Origin: Trichoplax sp. H2
Taxonomy: Eukaryota; Placozoa; Uniplacotomia; Trichoplacea
Length of the DNA: 64,000 nucleotides
Reading direction: 5' to 3'
Assembly: GCA_003344405.1 (NCBI GenBank)
Contig: NOWV01000099.1
Coordinates: 62,001 to 126,000, forward strand
This document shows, piece after piece, positions 26,109-37,800 of this stretch (positions are counted from its first letter, which is position 1; each line of letters opens with the position of its first letter). A model generated the notes under the pieces. That model was not told the origin of the DNA. It did no database searches and worked only from the letters and a program-made list of their open reading frames with translations. The translations under genes and the position numbers were made by a program.

Positions 26109-29100
26109 ATAAACAACTTGAGTGATAATAATAAAATTATTAAAACTGAGATTCGCACTCACTGTTTATCGCTTGTGTCGAAAATACTACGGCAAATAAA
26201 CTTGATAACATCTACGAGTATCAAGTATTCTTCATTATTACATTTGTGAACGATAAAAAATAGCGTTAATAATCATAACAGGAAGCGAATTGAATTTAAG
26301 AGGTGATTTTATTAATAATTTATGTTATTCCTGTATGATCCAACCGTAAATAACTTGATTCTTACACTAGCTATTATTGTCTATAATTGACGAAATTCTA
26401 CTTTGAAAAATAGAAAAAGCTATCGGTATCATCAAGAAAGACTATTGTTAGATAGTTACTGTAATTTTATTTAAACTGTCAACTATTCTGAAGTAATCTC
26501 TGTATATAGCAATTACTTTTCATAGTACAGTATAATACTATGATATTAATTCCTAGATATGATGTCAGTAGTTAAAGTTTGTATTGATTGGTGATATACT
26601 ATGTGGAATCTAAGATGAATTTTCAGTATAAGAAATACGTGTAAGATGGGTACAAATCCAAGACCTAGCTGAAAATCATACAGTAACGAATTTTGCATAA
26701 CAATTACCGTGCTTTAAAAGCTAGAACATTACAGCAAACACTTTAATTGGATCATGTCCATTTTTCAGCCGATATTATATTGACTAAAGTCAAGAACTGT
26801 ATACTGTAGGAAAAGGATAATAGACCTAATGGATTAACATCAAATGTCCAATAAGCTTTTAGTTAATTTGATGATGCGGTTCTTTCGCTTAAAACTAATA
26901 GACGTTCGGTTAAGGTTAATTAGTAACATTATTAATTGGCAATCTAATAATGCACCTATCTAATATTTTTAGTAGATCTTAAATAATAAATATCTCTTTT
27001 AACTAATTTTTTTCTCTATATTTGTCGATGCTTAGAGTTATTCTGTTATCAGTATTGTAACAGTAATTCTCATGCTACATATACGAAGTTTGGTAAATAG
27101 GATAGTTAATTATTTCATTCATTTCAATAATCCTAAAATGTATGTAACGTAACGCAATAGAAGAGAAAAATAGAATCAAGGAATCTAGTTAAATACTAAT
27201 CTTTTGTATTAAATGATCAATTGCCAAGATCTAATTATCTTTATGCCTTCGACGATATACCATCAGAAAAAGGTATTATATACCTAGCAAACTAACATAA
27301 CAACTTCGACAGGATATCTCTAAAAAATTAGGGGAATTTTCTGGATTATCAATGATTTAAATAATATTTATAAAATGACAAAAAATGTTAAATTTATGAT
27401 ACCATTCTTTAGCTCCCAATTGGTCGATGATAGAACGACTTTCATTATTTGGTATCTAATAGCGATCTTATCCAGGTCGCAGGCTATATGTAGTAGTTAT
27501 TAGTTGATAGATATTTTCGCTCATTAATTCTATCTTCCATTTTAGTCGACATTCAAAATTTATTTGTTATCATCAATAATAGGACAACAATTCTCGCACG
27601 ACGTGTTGAAGTTTTCATCAATAGGATAATTAACTAATCAATTAATTCCTCAATTCCAAGGTGAATTTAGGTTTCATGTGCAATAGAAGAAAAATCATTA
27701 GCATAGTAAAGTTTAATTAAGTTGCTAATTCTAGGCATTCAGCGATAGACAGTTCATAATATAGTATTGTCCGTTGGCTCATGATTTCGATCGTAATTGA
27801 TAATATAGCATGACTCATAAAATAATAAATCGTATGATTCATAGCACTATTGTTTAGTTACTGTCAATATCATTAGTTTATTTGGCTCCCGATGAGAAGA
27901 AAGTTCAATTCCGAAGGTGCAATAGCCTAGTAAACATATTTCAATGAACAATAGCAAAAGCAAAATAAGAAATAATTATCAACTTTGTGTTGATACAGAA
28001 GTAGCTGCTTATTTGTAGATATCATAATACATATTTATTCTTGTACACATGTCGTAACGTGGTAACCAATTTTGAGCTACTAAATTCAAAATGCCTCCGG
28101 CGATGGCAATGCCCTAGATTATAATAATGATGAATACAATTACTGTTTGTCAATTAATTATGACATTTAATAAGATCAGGTTATTCTTGCATTTGCCTAA
28201 TATTGTCGATTAAGCAGGAGACAAGATCGCATTTTGGATTGATTGAAAACGTTGATTGATTTTATTATTTAACTCTAGTCTTCAATCTTTCCATCGGTAT
28301 TGTAATTATTATTCATTCTCTATTGCAGTACGATAACCAGGGGCTTGCCGAACTATCAATTATTATGTAAGCTAGGCTTGTCTGAAAATCGGTCTAGTAG
28401 AATATATATTAGTAATATATTGAAAGCCTACTTAGCATGCCATTGGATTTCCTCTGCTTACTTTACCAAAGTTATATTGATTTGAATGCTATCCGATGAC
28501 ATCAGCTTGTATTACAATGAACATTATCTACCTATGTTGTGCTTTACTGGCATAATGATTGTTATAATAGCCATCAATATTAAGTCACTTTACTTATACA
28601 ACAAGAGCTTGCACGATACTGTTAAAGCCTATTAGTTACTCTTGGCTACAATCTAATCGCTATTATTATCCGGTGTAGAATACAGACTGAAAGGGTGTGC
28701 ATAAGTTAGTAGCCAGCTCTAGCTTGCATTAAAGTAAATCTATTAAAGTTGTATATTTTACATTACTTTATGTTATCAATCGGTATACGAGAAGAAAGTT
28801 TAACATTGGCATCTGACCGAAAATTTTGTGCTTCTAACCCGGAAGGACTTCCCGGAAGCCTACTTTCTATACGATTTCCAATTAGTCTACAATAGCGTTA
28901 AGCCATTAACGATTTTCTGTTATAGTTATACTGTAAAAGGCTGATTTACTTCTTGACTAGACAATAGAAGAAGGTACTAATCCATTATTATTATGCAGTG
29001 CGTCATAAAGTGCAGAAATGCAATCGAATATTAAAGAGAGAAAAATAGACGACTCTTACTGTATTTGTATTCAACTGCATTGTTATGACTACTATTATAT

Positions 29101-30057
29101 CCTGCTGCTAGATAAGTGATAAAATCAGAAAAACAAAACAATAATAATTCTATTAAACCCCTTAAAAAAACATAGTTACAACAAAGAATACTATTGATAT
29201 AATAAGTCCATCAGTCAAGGTTAACGATTACTAGATTTAAAATATTATACTGCATTTGTTTAAAATATGACTTGTTATTCTAATCGTCAAGCATTATCAT
29301 GGTAATCCATAAATCTATCTTGTGTCTGTATCACACGACTTTGAAACAGTTAAATAATTAATTGATTGAAGGCTGCAAAAGTAGCTTAAAGTACTATGTA
29401 AGTGCACACGACATGCAGTATGTAAAGTCAGAGAGTACTCGAGAAAAAAGCAATATAGTCTCTGCTAAAGTATACTCACTGTCAGTATAGAACAATATTA
29501 AGGAAATATTTTTAATATATCTATGAGTATAACGTAGGTATGTTATCCTTGTTGCCGTGACACTCTACTATAGCAAGATTTCATCGGCTTAACGCATTGT
29601 TTTTCAATTCTGCATGACTATCTATCAATCACTGCTATTGCAAGGATGTCACTAGAAAGTAGACATTAGTATCATGTTAGGGTATACTTGGGTCTAGGGC
29701 ATTTTATGCCGAGTTCTACGTAATGGTAATGGCGATCCTTTTGCTTTAATTTGATGATGCATTGATATCCTGTGGTTTATGCTTACTTCAAACACAGTTC
29801 TGCGCTATCCTGTACTCGATATCTATCGATGTATTGAGTGATTATAGAATAGAGAATACATCTAAATTTGGCATTGGTATTCGTTTACTTCGATGTTGAA
29901 GTATCTATTTATTTACCGTTGATTCATTTTAATCATTTAATAATAATAATGTCGATTTGAACTGTTTTACTTTGGAGAGTTGCCATCGATACCATGTCGA
30001 TGAGTAGATGGTGGTATAGAATACGCATGAGTCGAGCTGCCTTGAACCAGTCGCTTC

Positions 30058-30662
30058 TGGAGTACAGTACAGTACTCTACAATATATTGTACTACAGTAC
30101 AGTACAGTACTGTACAGTGTATCGTACGATGAGCTACTGTACACTGTACAGTACTGTACTGTGCACTGAGTGTACAGTTGTTACTATCCGAGTGAACTCA
30201 TGACAATGCATGCTGACAGTACCCATAATTTTCAGATTATGATAGGTTATTTATTACTCTACATTTCGGTACACTTTTTTGGCAAATTACTGCACGATTT
30301 GGCCATGCTCATTTTAAATTTGTGCGCTGGGATAATTTTTGGACACTCTGTACACCTGTCGATGGTTTGGTTCGACCCTAGGGCTGCAATGACTCATAAT
30401 AATGCAGTCATCCGTGAGAGCGACGTACTGTACAGTACGTCACCAGAAGAAAGCAATTCATAGTCGTGACAGTGAGTCAGTGGTACAGTACATTACACTC
30501 TTGAATACAATAGGCGGCTGGTCCAGCAACGTAGTGTACAGTACAGTACTGTGCGTACTGTGTCCAATACCAGAAGAAAGAAATCCACAGTCGTGACAGT
30601 GAGTCAGTGGTACAGTACTTTACACTCTTGAATACAGTAGGCGGCTGGTAGGCTGGTACTGC
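30058..30662. repeat. GTAC-palindrome cluster 1
   Basis: Dense TACAGTAC/TACTGTAC words. A perfect 21-bp inverted repeat (30099-30119 against 30142-30162) has a 22-nt spacer, and a perfect 20-bp palindrome GACGTACTGTACAGTACGTC lies at 30422-30441. Two more GTACAGTACTGT blocks lie at 30537-30555 and 30608-30619. The sequence between is less AT-rich than the surroundings. Short frames on both strands here are a by-product of the self-complementary words. Confidence 0.85.
30442..30648. repeat. 80-bp direct duplication inside cluster 1
   Basis: Copies at 30442-30521 and 30569-30648 (127-bp offset) share ACCAGAAGAAAG, then CAGTCGTGACAGTGAGTCAG or a near match, GGTACAGTAC, TTACACTCTTGAATACA and TAGGCGGCTGG, with only a handful of substitutions. 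The unit itself carries one GTAC word, and the 47-bp spacer is mostly GTAC palindrome. Confidence 0.9.
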
Positions 30663-31060
30663 CATTGCGCTGTGTATTGTATTGGCTGGATTGGATGGCA
30701 GACGTCACTAAACAATCGGTTGGAAAGTCCCGTACAACCCAGTGGAGAGCAAGGCCTAAACTTTGCTGGACAGAGGGCCTTTGAATTCATTGAAAGTAGA
30801 TCATTTTAATTAATTTCCCGTAGGCATTGCCAAAAGTGGTGCTAATTTACCGGTACGATAGACGCAAAGATTGAATGATTGCAGGTAAATTGGAGAAAGG
30901 ACAAATAGTAGTGTATTTGAGCAGCTGGTAAGGCAAAAGTTTGTTTTTGCTTGTGGTGATCGACAATTGGAAAGAAAAGTTGGACTTTTCAAAGGCAGAT
31001 TCTACATTAATTAATTATTTTATCAAGACGGTGGAGAGAAAGAAGTAGGTACTATTCAAG
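30663..31060 (+). other. Less AT-rich island with a short open fragment
   Basis: Next to the palindrome cluster, base composition is visibly more balanced than in the flanks. A stop-bounded plus-strand frame at 30889-31014 reads IGERTNSSVFEQLVRQ and later KVGLFKGRFYIN, less biased in composition than AT-rich noise, but only 41 codons long and without a start. It could be a fragment of a mobile element or chance. No function can be given. Confidence 0.3.
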
Positions 31061-31854
31061 TCGAGGTACAAGTAAAATGGGCTCTAGTCTCATGCTATTT
31101 TCGTTAGCTGTTTTTCATTTTTTTTTTCTCCTCTGATTAATGAGAAATGACTGCGTAACAGCGTATCATTCATTTCGATATCATTGAAAGTCATGCATTT
31201 TGAGCCGATAAAGAAAGCTACACTCCATTGGAGTCGATAGCTAGCGAGCTAAGTTAACTCGCTTGTAACGTTGTAATTCTACTTTCCAGTAGATGAATCA
31301 ATTAATAAACTATAATGTGAAGTAAAATTACCAGCGTTCTTCATGTTATATCCATGGGAGAGAAAAAAAATTGCCATTTACATTGTAGCCAGTGATGAAC
31401 AAATTGTGTTGACACGGCCATTCCTACTATTGTATTTATAATTTTGGGTGATATCCACTCGCGATACGAACAGAGTAGTACTACGGTAGGCAAGAAGCTA
31501 TTTTTTTTATTATTATGTATTACTGAACTGAAGAATTACGTATTTCAACTACATTACAGAAATGGAGAACGATTGTGGGCTAGGATTGCTAGCATTTCCA
31601 TCGTCATGTTTTACTTTGTACTACATTTATAACCTAGTACAATAAGTAAAATTAAATTAAATGACTATTCAATCGGACTGTACTATATACTATTTATGCA
31701 TTGACCAGCAATGTCTAGTTACTCCATTTTGCTAATACAATGGTCATCAAAAGTGATCAAAAGGCGTCTGTTTCTTGATTAGGACTCCTCATGATGACGG
31801 TTGTTAGATGCAAAGAATGCAGTAGATCACTTTCGACATCATTAGACATCATGA

Positions 31855-32580
31855 CTACAACTGAGTACAAGTTTTACAAACTAGCAAAACACCCCATGGA
31901 CTAAACATGACTAATATAGTCATCAACATGATCAATGTTGTTGTATGCTTGCTGCGGGATAGAATACTACGAAGTACGTGCGTAGTCTCCAGTGCTGTCA
32001 AATTGCGTCCATTTGCTTGGATTATATAGTTATTATTGATACTTTTCGATATCCAGACGTTGGCTATCTCGATTAATTTTGACAGATACAGATACTGTCT
32101 GGCTCCCCGACATCTGACTATATAGCCTACCGGGTTACTACAGTTAGCGTCTAGCTTCGGAGTAGCTTCTGCTACGATGCTACACCGATCATCAATCAGT
32201 ATTATCGAAATATTCTCCATAATAAAGAGCCGTTTTTAATTACAAATTTATGACCCAACTAAAAAAAGGTCCAGTCCTTTCATAGCTTCGTCATTACTAC
32301 TTCCCATAGAGTGTTTCAGACGATATGAATCAGTGCAGTCTAAGTAATACACACAGCAATAAATAGCTGTTGTTACCCCTCTTCAAAATGATGTTGTGAA
32401 CATACAGTCTAGCATTGACTTTTCAGTATATGAATGTAACAGTTTATCATGTCCATGCGTACCATTGCGACGTAACAATAACATCAGAATTGATAATATA
32501 ATTATACAATTATGAGCGTAACAATCCCACCTAGGGTTATGCTTTACTGGATATTACTCCTCTACGATAGTAAAATGAAT
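31855..32580 (-). pseudogene. Possible decayed rhodopsin-class GPCR
   Basis: Minus-strand frame 32220-31855 begins MENISIILIDDRCSIVAEATPK, like the end of TM3 with a DRY-type motif (DRC), and about 85 residues on has a TM6-like segment TTTLIMLMTILVMFSPWGVLLV. Upstream in another frame (about 32550-32410) is a TM1-like CIIILSILMLLLRR, followed by an in-frame stop. The pieces are in the right order and spacing for a class A receptor, but TM4 and TM5 are not hydrophobic enough, and stops and frame changes intervene. AT-rich DNA also makes hydrophobic frames by chance, so this is tentative. Confidence 0.22.
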
Positions 32581-33574
32581 AGAATAATTTGTCGTGAAAA
32601 ATTTCAATAGGCTCCTTTCGTTAACACTATAAACATCCAAAACAAGGATGTAATTCAAAAAACGTTTGATAAATGTGACTACACTACTTTATTACAAGTA
32701 CGTACATGCCTACCTGTCAGTTAATGCACTTTCTTATAGTGTTAACTATCGTCATCCATGTCATAGTCGCCACAATATGTAAAATTTTACGACCAAGTAC
32801 ATGTAATACTCGAGTGCAGAAACAGTACATAAAATGAGATTCATCCCTACACTTAGCAGTGCATTTCTATCTTAATGTATTTCCAAATAACTGAAACAAG
32901 ACCGAGTTATTCGAACTCAAGTCGCTATTTAGCACTGCAATGACTCACCAAATTTTTTTGGCTTTTTTCTTACCAATATGCGAGCAAGCGAATACCTTCC
33001 ATTTATACAGTATTTTAGAGACGTTTGATGATGATTGTGTACAGTATGTAAGCATAAAATCTCCTGATCACATTACTTATACACGTAGTACTGTAGATAT
33101 TTTTTGAAAGATACCGGTATTAATCTAATATAATCTTTATCGTTGAATGTGCTTATGGTACGAGTTATAATTTTTATTAATTAGCGGAATGGGCGGATGA
33201 AATAGAGTTTATTTGGTGACAACTGGAGATGTATCGATTCGTGTATCGGAGATTTACAGTAAGACTATGACATTGGCTATCGAAGTACGGTAATGAGCAG
33301 CACGGGTTGTAAATTCTTACAGCAAGTAAATACTCTTGGAGTCTTAGTGTTGGTACTGTTATGCCTCTGGCTAGTAGAACCTTTGCGAATAGTGATACAG
33401 TGATGCACACAAGCTTAATGTTATCGATTTTTAACGGAATGAAACAGGATGTAATCAATGGTCGAAGAAGTTTACAGTAGTAAGATTTATATGACATGCA
33501 TCACATTTTGATATACTGTATTTCGCACATTGTTGCTGACATGTAAGACATGTTTATTACAGCTTAAATATGCA

Positions 33575-33690
33575 GTACTGAACAGTACATTACTTACTCC
33601 TTGTAGAGATACTGTACGTATCATGCGTACTACTATAGTGTACAGTATTCTGGACCAGGATACAGTACTGTACTGTATGCAGTGTAGAAC
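33575..33690. repeat. GTAC-palindrome cluster 2 (small)
   Basis: Short cluster of the same words as the larger clusters: GAACAGTAC near 33580, GATACTGTACGTATCATGCGTAC near 33606, GTGTACAGTATTC near 33640 and GATACAGTACTGTACTGTATG near 33660. Too short for a structured element, but clearly the same repeat family. Confidence 0.75.
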
Positions 33691-33751
33691 TGTTCTTCAG
33701 TTCTAGATAAACAATCTGCTGTACCTTATTATTTGTTTCCAATCCAAAAGA

Positions 33752-33924
33752 AAACAGTTACGATGGCCTATGAAGATCATGAAAGTCACTTTCATGGGCC
33801 GTCGTAATTTTATTTTTCCATCGGGCAAAGTTAGTTTAAACAGTTACGATGGCCTATGAAGGTCATGAAAATCAATTTCATGGGCCGTCGTAATTTTATT
33901 TTTTCCATCGGGCAAAATTAGTTT
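33752..33924. repeat. Tandem pair of 86/87-bp hairpin units
   Basis: Copies at 33752-33837 and 33838-33924 abut and differ at only about six positions. Each holds a stem TTACGATGGCCTATGAA paired with TTTCATGGGCCGTCGTAA; the two non-Watson-Crick positions are G-T (G-U in RNA). Copy 1 also has an inner perfect hairpin CATGAAAG-TCA-CTTTCATG. The unit ends in a T-rich stretch and CCATCGGGCAAA, whose CCATCG could pair with CGATGG of the stem. Function unknown; possibly a small structured RNA or a MITE-like remnant. Confidence 0.85.
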
Positions 33925-34830
33925 TGTGTATCGAGTTGCTAACTGATCATGGATTATCAAGTAGCTATTCACTGTACAGTATACAATAATACTGTTAGCT
34001 ATCTGAAGCGCTACTAAACGTCAAATAGAAGTATGCGAGACAATTAATACCTAATAATATAATCTTTAGTACACAATCTCATCTCGAACAAATAACGAAT
34101 ATCAATTCACTGTATAGGAAAACTTTTATAAAGTAAACATTCTTAGAGTTAGATCAATGATCTACTCATCTACTGTTATGCGAAGATGATGAAAATTAAA
34201 TTTGATTTTAATTATTGTACGCGACTTGTATAAGAATACGCGTAAGAAAATGAGTGCTTTTCTATCGGATTTTTGTCTGTAATTCACCAAAATCGATTAA
34301 ATGATAAAAGTAGGATATGACGGACGTGCTAGCATATTAATTAGTTACGTATATTTTATTAAACTGCATTACTTCTGTCACAACTTCAGTACCTCTTGAT
34401 TACTCATAACTTCACAGAATACAGTAAGTAGTTGATAGAATAAGAAATTCAAGTTACGGAATAGAAATAGCATGACAGTATCTACCTACGGGCTATTTTT
34501 TACTTTATTTGTCTTGTAGTAGTTTCTGTAAAAATTTATGTAATTTCTGCACCAAATCGAATCAAGTATAGTCGTATTATATACGCGTATACCGCATATT
34601 CAGCATTTTATCCTATGCAGAGTTGTCTTGATCTTTTAATATCTATGCTATATATCTTGACTTTTGCAGATTTAATACACAATTGGATTAAATTGGAGGT
34701 GTTAACTATCGACCAATTAACCTTTCAAAGCTAAGCAACTGTGTCATTAATCCTTGGTAACAAGAGACGATATTGCCCAAATTTTTGAGAGACCGGCCTC
34801 GTTATTTATCTGGTTTGTAACGCTCTTACA

Positions 34831-37800
34831 ATGTCATCTTCAAACGCCAGCAATCAAGATAACGTTACTGCAGCAGCAGTAGATTCCAACGATGGTAAAA
34901 ACTGTACTGTACCGAAAATTTTATTACTATCTTGATATTATTACGAGTCAACATCAGCTACCAATAAACTGTGCCTATTCAATATCGACATTTGATTATT
35001 TGTTATCCTTATATATTTTCACTAAATACTCTTAATGGAGATGTTAGCCAGTTAATTTTCATGCAATTTTACCAAATTTTTTTTCAGTTGCAGGCGATGG
35101 ACATACTGATGATCAAATCAATACATCAAACCGGAATGATGATATCGACAGCTCTCATGTATCTGCAATCCTTAGTTCTGCATTAGATAACGCTCCTAAT
35201 AAAGAGACTACTGGAAAGTATGAATTGTATACAATAGTTTTTATAGATAGCAGTAGTTCTAATACATACATACTTTTACAGTATAGCATAATTACTATTA
35301 TAAACACAAATCAGTGAGTGGTACGGTCATTGTAATCGATCACTATGATGTAGAAATGTAATAGTCTATTAGTATTACTAGCTAAGGTACTCTGTATCTT
35401 TATTGTATAGCAATAAATTCATGCTTATAGAATATTTCATACAACTTTTCATGTAACTACTGTATTCATTTGGTATAGATTTTCACTGATGTCTTCTGTA
35501 TTCGGAAAGAAAGACAAAACTGGAAAAAGAATTAATACGGAGGTAAACCGCAATTATAATTGCACTCTTACGGCTTTCAGAAATTATTGGTATAAAGCAT
35601 GTCAAGATTTGATTATAACTGTAATTTCTCAAAAAAAAGGACGGCAAGTGTTTAAAAGTATCATGGCAGACTGATAATGGAAAGTGCATTCAAGAAAAAG
35701 CATCAGTATCTAAAGGAAAAACATTACGGTAGTTTTATTCATTACAACATCTAATCAATCTCTGATTAATTATATCCAATGACATACCTTTCATGAAAAC
35801 GTTAGATTGATCTTGTAGTCTTATTGTGGATCACCATTTAAACAATATTTCTTTGGGCCTGTAATTTAGGGAAGTTTTACAGCAATTTTACGAAAAGCAC
35901 GATTTAAATTTTCAAAACTACAACGTTTATTTGGAATCTTCACAGTCTGCGTTACCGTATACCTTCAACAGTTATCCGCTAGGTGGTTGTACTATTCATG
36001 TGAAAGCAGGTAAAATTCTAAATTATACGGTATAAACCTATTTGCTAGATGAACTTGATTTGAGTAGCTTAATATCAATCCTCTTTCTGTTAAATATTTC
36101 TACTACTTATCTGAAACCATATTAAACTAACTAACTTGTCATGATTTTTAGTTGATGAGCAAATTCTTAAGAAGACTAAAGCAAAACAGAAAAGGCCTGC
36201 GGCAATAACAAAAACAGACAGTAAAGATTCGCTCACTGATACGAATGATAGTCGAAACCAGAGTCTTAGGGTATAAATTGAAATACACATATAATACTCT
36301 TATAAGTAATAGAAATGGATCCAAATTTTCTTTATTTTAAAATAAAAATAATGTTGTTTTAATCCCTTAATCAACAATCTTTTAGTTAATATTCTTGTTA
36401 CGCTATGATTATTTATAGAAGAAACCAGATTCTAATGAGCCACCTGTTAAACCACCTACTCCAATCTCTGAAAACTCTGGTAGTATATCGAAAAAGAGTG
36501 GAAGTAAATTAGCTGCAATTTTCAATAACTCATCAAAAGTATGCATGATCGCTTAAGCTATTACTGAATAATAAATTGAAATACTATAAATTTGACGCTT
36601 GATTAATGATAAAATATACCTACTTTGTTAATTAAAAGCAGTCTGAAGGCATCAAAACTTTAGCAGATTCTTTAGAAGAAATAGAATCTACTTTCGAAGA
36701 GGAGAAGGAAAATTACATTGAAGAATCATATACATTTCTACTGGTAAGAGCTTTCTTATTTATTAATATATAGGATAGAGAATCTAGGGATTCTTTCACG
36801 ACTTTAACGACTTTAGCAATTAAATATGAAACAATTCATACCTTTTTGTTATTTTAGAGTGATTCCTGGAGAGACTATGTAGAGGGATCAGAGGTATATT
36901 TATGTAACGAAAGTGCTTCCTACGGAGTAGCTAAAAGATTACCTGAGCTCACAAATTTTTGTTGCTTATCTAGGAATTAAATAAACGCCAAATGGACCAT
37001 CAACAAGCTATATGGGAGTTGTTATCGACTGAAGTTGGCTACTTACGTGATCTCAAAACAATTTTACAGGTCCGTGAGGAAATGATCTACATATAACTAT
37101 AATTATTTCCGGTATACATTATCTTAATCTAACTTTGTATATTTTAAATAGGTTTTCCAAGGAAGCCTTTGCAGACTTCGTGCAGAAAATTATTTGCAAG
37201 ATGTTAGTGCAATACAGTAACTGTTGATGATATGTTTTTATCGTCGAACTGTATGAATTATCCTCTCTTGTATATTAGTCTTCCTAATTATAAAATATCA
37301 TTGTAAATTATGACAGGTGGAAATCAGTAAACTGTTCTGCAACATTTCTGACGTTTACGATTCAAATGCAATATTATGGAAAAATTCATTTGCCCCCATT
37401 GTTGATCAAGTAATGTTACTTCTTAATTGTTTAGTAGTATTACTTATCCTTAGAAAACACCTTAATAGGGAGAATTTTTATTAATGATTTACCAAATTTT
37501 GCAGTTAAAAACAACAAAACAACCCTTGACGCTTGGTTGCGCGTGGGAATCGTTTAATGCCACGGTAATATTGTAATATCCTTTTCAATAAATTTACACC
37601 TTGAACTAAAAAAATGTATAGTAGAAGTACAAATATTGTGCGAAGGTTATTATGTATTTTGGGCATTATCAAATTTGAATAAAATTTCATGGTAAAAAAT
37701 AGCTGAAGCCCCGATTTACTTTATTTACCCTTCTTATTAAACGCTAGATAAGGGAACATTTTACTCCATATATACACTATTGTGTTGAACAAACAAGGAT

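Larger units (their letters stand above)
24381..30050. other. Intergenic, no gene recognised
   Basis: About 5.7 kb of AT-rich DNA between the Shc-like gene and the first GTAC-palindrome cluster. It holds two short tandem repeats (listed separately) and no open frame over 60 codons on either strand. No RNA gene with recognisable structure was seen. Confidence 0.65.
32581..34830. other. Intergenic upstream of the RhoGEF, no gene recognised
   Basis: Contains a small GTAC-palindrome cluster and a doubled hairpin unit (listed separately). A 106-codon minus frame at 33177-33497 has no recognisable domain. The last 150 bp before the RhoGEF ATG presumably hold its 5' UTR and promoter; two ATTGG boxes (inverted CCAAT) lie near 34681-34697, but I cannot show they are used. 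Confidence 0.55.

Noticed and set aside
30365-30385. GGTTCGACCC resembling a tRNA B box
   Set aside because: The flanking bases do not form the T-stem, and no acceptor or anticodon stem is present.
29929-30665. Several overlapping 60-97-codon frames on both strands
   Set aside because: They run through self-complementary GTAC words (YSTVLYC type peptides), which are open on both strands by construction.
33177-33497. 106-codon minus frame
   Set aside because: No domain or compositional sign of coding, and no splice context.
33752-33924. CRISPR-like repeat
   Set aside because: Only two abutting copies, no spacers, in a eukaryotic context.
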